DNA from: Paenibacillus sp. BSR1-1
GTDB taxonomy: Bacteria > Bacillota > Bacilli > Bacillales > Cytobacillaceae
Length of the DNA: 58,631 bases
Direction: 5' to 3'
Assembly (NCBI RefSeq): GCF_030403775.1
Contig: NZ_JAQMWQ010000008.1
Location: forward strand, 120,522 to 179,152
Positions 56,954 to 58,631 of this stretch are shown here, one piece after another; the stretch's first letter is position 1; every line of letters begins with the position of its first letter. Below the pieces are notes generated by a model. It did not search any database and had not been told where the DNA came from. It saw only the letters and a list, made by a program, of their open reading frames with translations. The position numbers were made by a program, and so were the translations under genes.

Positions 56954-58174
56954 ATGCTTAAAAAAGTTCTTCTAATTTTGCTTCTGGTTTTTTCGATCAT
57001 TTCGTTTAATTCACCTGTATATGCTGAAAACTCTTTAAAGGCTGCTTTCATTCGGGGGGATGACCTTTGGATTAAAATTGGTGATAGAGAAAAGAGAATA
57101 ACTGCCGGAGCTTATGTAAGGTATCCAAAGTGGTCGTTTGATGGTCACTGGATTGCTTACCTAAAGCGCGGGGATTCTCCCGATAACGGCGAGCTGTGGC
57201 TTCACAATATTAAAATAAACAAACACTTTAAAGTAAAATCGAATATTACCAGAGACTTTCAATGGTCTCCTCGGGAAAATAAAATTGGTTTTCTTAAGGG
57301 GAAAGATTTATTTGTTTTAAATACAGGTTCGTCTTTTCTGGGTAATCAAGTAGCCGTGAATATTGAAAATTTTTCTTGGCTGCCGGATGGAAAAGGGTTA
57401 CTTACCTCTTCAAAGGAAAGCGAAAAGCCCAATTCTAATATCCTATTATCTAAGGTTTTATTAGGGCGGCATAAGCCGTTGACAAAGCACTTTTATACAG
57501 TGCCTGTTGAGGAAAATGAGCTCTATATTAGTACAAGTCAGTTTAAATGGTCTCATGATTATAAGTGGTTTAGTTTTTTAATGGTGCCAACAGCTTCCTT
57601 ATCTGCTGATGGTAACATGCTCTGCATTTTATCCTCTGATGGAAAGATCTTTAAAAGAGTTGATGAAATGTTAAACTATGAAGAATGGTTTCAGTGGGGA
57701 CCTGCTAAAAATACTCTTGGATATATAAGCGGAGCAGGCAGAGAGGCATTGAAGAATAAGCAATTAAAGACGGTTAGTGTGCCCGAATTTCATGGTGTAG
57801 TTTATACTCCAAAGGGATTTGCTGATCGGGACTTTGCTTGGAAGAATAATGAGATTTTGTATGCTTCACGTTCAAGGGAAAGTGATTTAGTGGACGTTAG
57901 TGAACGGCCATTGCCGAGTATATTTGAAGTTTCTAAAAATCAAGTGCAAGTGACCTTTCCTTCTAAAAAGGAAGGCGACTTTGCACCGGAGTTTGTGAAC
58001 CGTTCTCTTATTTGGGTTAGGACGGATAGGGAAAAGGCTAATGTATTTGTTTCTCGGAATGCGGGAGAGGAAGTATGGATTAGTGATATTACTTTAGGAA
58101 CCTGGTATTACGAGAAGTGGCATTGGGATGAGGTTTTGGATTTATACCAGGACTTTGGCGTTAAGAGAAGTTAG
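56954..58174 (+). CDS. Secreted beta-propeller (TolB-like) protein, function unknown
   Basis: About 406 residues. A signal peptide (LKKVLLILLLVFSIISFNSP then VYA with cleavage before ENS) is followed by repeats with TolB/WD40-like Trp-Ser blocks: YPKWSFDGHWIAYLKRG, DFQWSPRENKIGFLKG, NFSWLPDGKGLL, QFKWSHDYKWFSFLM, WFQWGPAKNTLGYISG and RDFAWKNNEILYASR, about six blades. The protein should be exported and bind a partner. ATG 56954 is chosen because GGGGG is 8 nt upstream; the open frame begins at 56930. It is divergent from the MscS gene. Confidence 0.82.
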   Translation: MLKKVLLILLLVFSIISFNSPVYAENSLKAAFIRGDDLWIKIGDREKRITAGAYVRYPKWSFDGHWIAYLKRGDSPDNGELWLHNIKINKHFKVKSNITRDFQWSPRENKIGFLKGKDLFVLNTGSSFLGNQVAVNIENFSWLPDGKGLLTSSKESEKPNSNILLSKVLLGRHKPLTKHFYTVPVEENELYISTSQFKWSHDYKWFSFLMVPTASLSADGNMLCILSSDGKIFKRVDEMLNYEEWFQWGPAKNTLGYISGAGREALKNKQLKTVSVPEFHGVVYTPKGFADRDFAWKNNEILYASRSRESDLVDVSERPLPSIFEVSKNQVQVTFPSKKEGDFAPEFVNRSLIWVRTDREKANVFVSRNAGEEVWISDITLGTWYYEKWHWDEVLDLYQDFGVKRS

Positions 58175-58175
58175 A

Positions 58176-58285
58176 TATTGCGGACTCGGTCTTCTATTTT
58201 TCGAGTGGCCGTGTCCTCAATAAGGCTTATTGTGGACTTAAACTTCCATTTTTCCACTGCCCGTGTCTTCAATAAGTTCAGCTTT
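58176..58285. repeat. Two 52-bp repeat units (array D)
   Basis: Units start at 58180 (GCGGACTCGG) and 58232 (GTGGACTTAA), exactly 52 bp apart. They share TATTG(C/T)GGACT, CTTC(T/C)ATTTTTC and CCGTGTC(C/T)TCAATAAG. Each has an inverted pair (ACTCG/CGAGT; GTGGA/TCCAC) as in arrays A and B. They lie in the gap between the propeller gene and the 5S terminator. Confidence 0.7.
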
Positions 58286-58311
58286 CATTTTTGAATAAAA
58301 GTTTGATCCTA

Positions 58312-58341
58312 AAATAAAAAGACAACCCTCGCGGATTGTCC
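58312..58341 (-). terminator. Terminator of the rRNA operon
   Basis: Minus-strand stem GACAATCC/GGGTTGTC (58321-58340) with a GCGA loop followed by T5, just downstream of 5S rRNA. Confidence 0.88.
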
Positions 58342-58350
58342 TGTTCTTGT

Positions 58351-58467
<117 letters not shown>

Positions 58468-58543
58468 CTATTATTAAGGGTTCATTCCCTCAAAACTAGA
58501 TAATGCAGAAGAAGTAGTGTAAAAACGAGTTCACCTTAATGAC

Positions 58544-58631
<88 letters not shown>

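Overview
The window is a low-GC Gram-positive chromosome segment, most likely from Bacillaceae in the broad sense (Bacillus or Neobacillus-like). Support comes from the complete purEKBCSQLFMNHD order, the yerA-yerB-yerC-pcrB-pcrA-ligA-camS block, gatCAB near a proline transporter and dgkB, a bacillithiol-type fosB, sulfur-rich AGGAGG-type ribosome binding sites and an rRNA operon at the right edge. Most genes lie on the minus strand, so the region is read from right to left. All function calls are made by eye from protein motifs and remembered family sequences; no database search was run.

Layout from left to right. 1-7.4 kb: a cut-off Thr-rich protein, NAD salvage (pncB, pncA), an array of 52-bp repeats, dgkB, and an ECF sigma factor/anti-sigma operon with three membrane proteins, one only 31 residues long. 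7.5-13 kb: a second 52-bp array, a pentapeptide-repeat protein, plsY, a thioredoxin-like protein, a proline symporter, DUF1697 and a VOC protein, then a gene-free stretch with three AATCAAACGTTTGATT-type palindromes. 13-20.8 kb: gatCAB, a vanZ-like/anchored-HTH/fosB group, an OsmC protein, YueI, a 21-bp repeat array and aceA, with what looks like an internally deleted aceB in front of it. 20.9-25.9 kb: a nitrite reductase and siroheme operon (nirB-nirD-sumT/hemD-sirC) behind FNR-type boxes. 25.9-31.9 kb: hydrolase and acyltransferase, a putative metal-related membrane/lipoprotein group, and rocA. 32-42 kb: camS-ligA-pcrA-pcrB and yerC-yerB-yerA. 42-55.3 kb: the twelve-gene purine operon with a PurR operator pair, promoter, guanine-class riboswitch and attenuator. 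55.2-58.6 kb: yebG, yebE, an MscS channel, a secreted beta-propeller protein, a short 52-bp repeat pair, then 5S and the 3' end of 23S rRNA.

How the genes fit together: the purine operon makes IMP de novo and is controlled both at initiation (PurR boxes) and in its leader (riboswitch). The nir cluster makes both the enzyme and its siroheme and has the features of anaerobic control. The glyoxylate shunt seems broken, because isocitrate lyase is intact while malate synthase is reduced to its two ends. The most unusual material is non-coding: three intergenic arrays with different sequences share a 52-bp period and the same plan of a roughly 27-nt inverted repeat plus a roughly 25-nt spacer.
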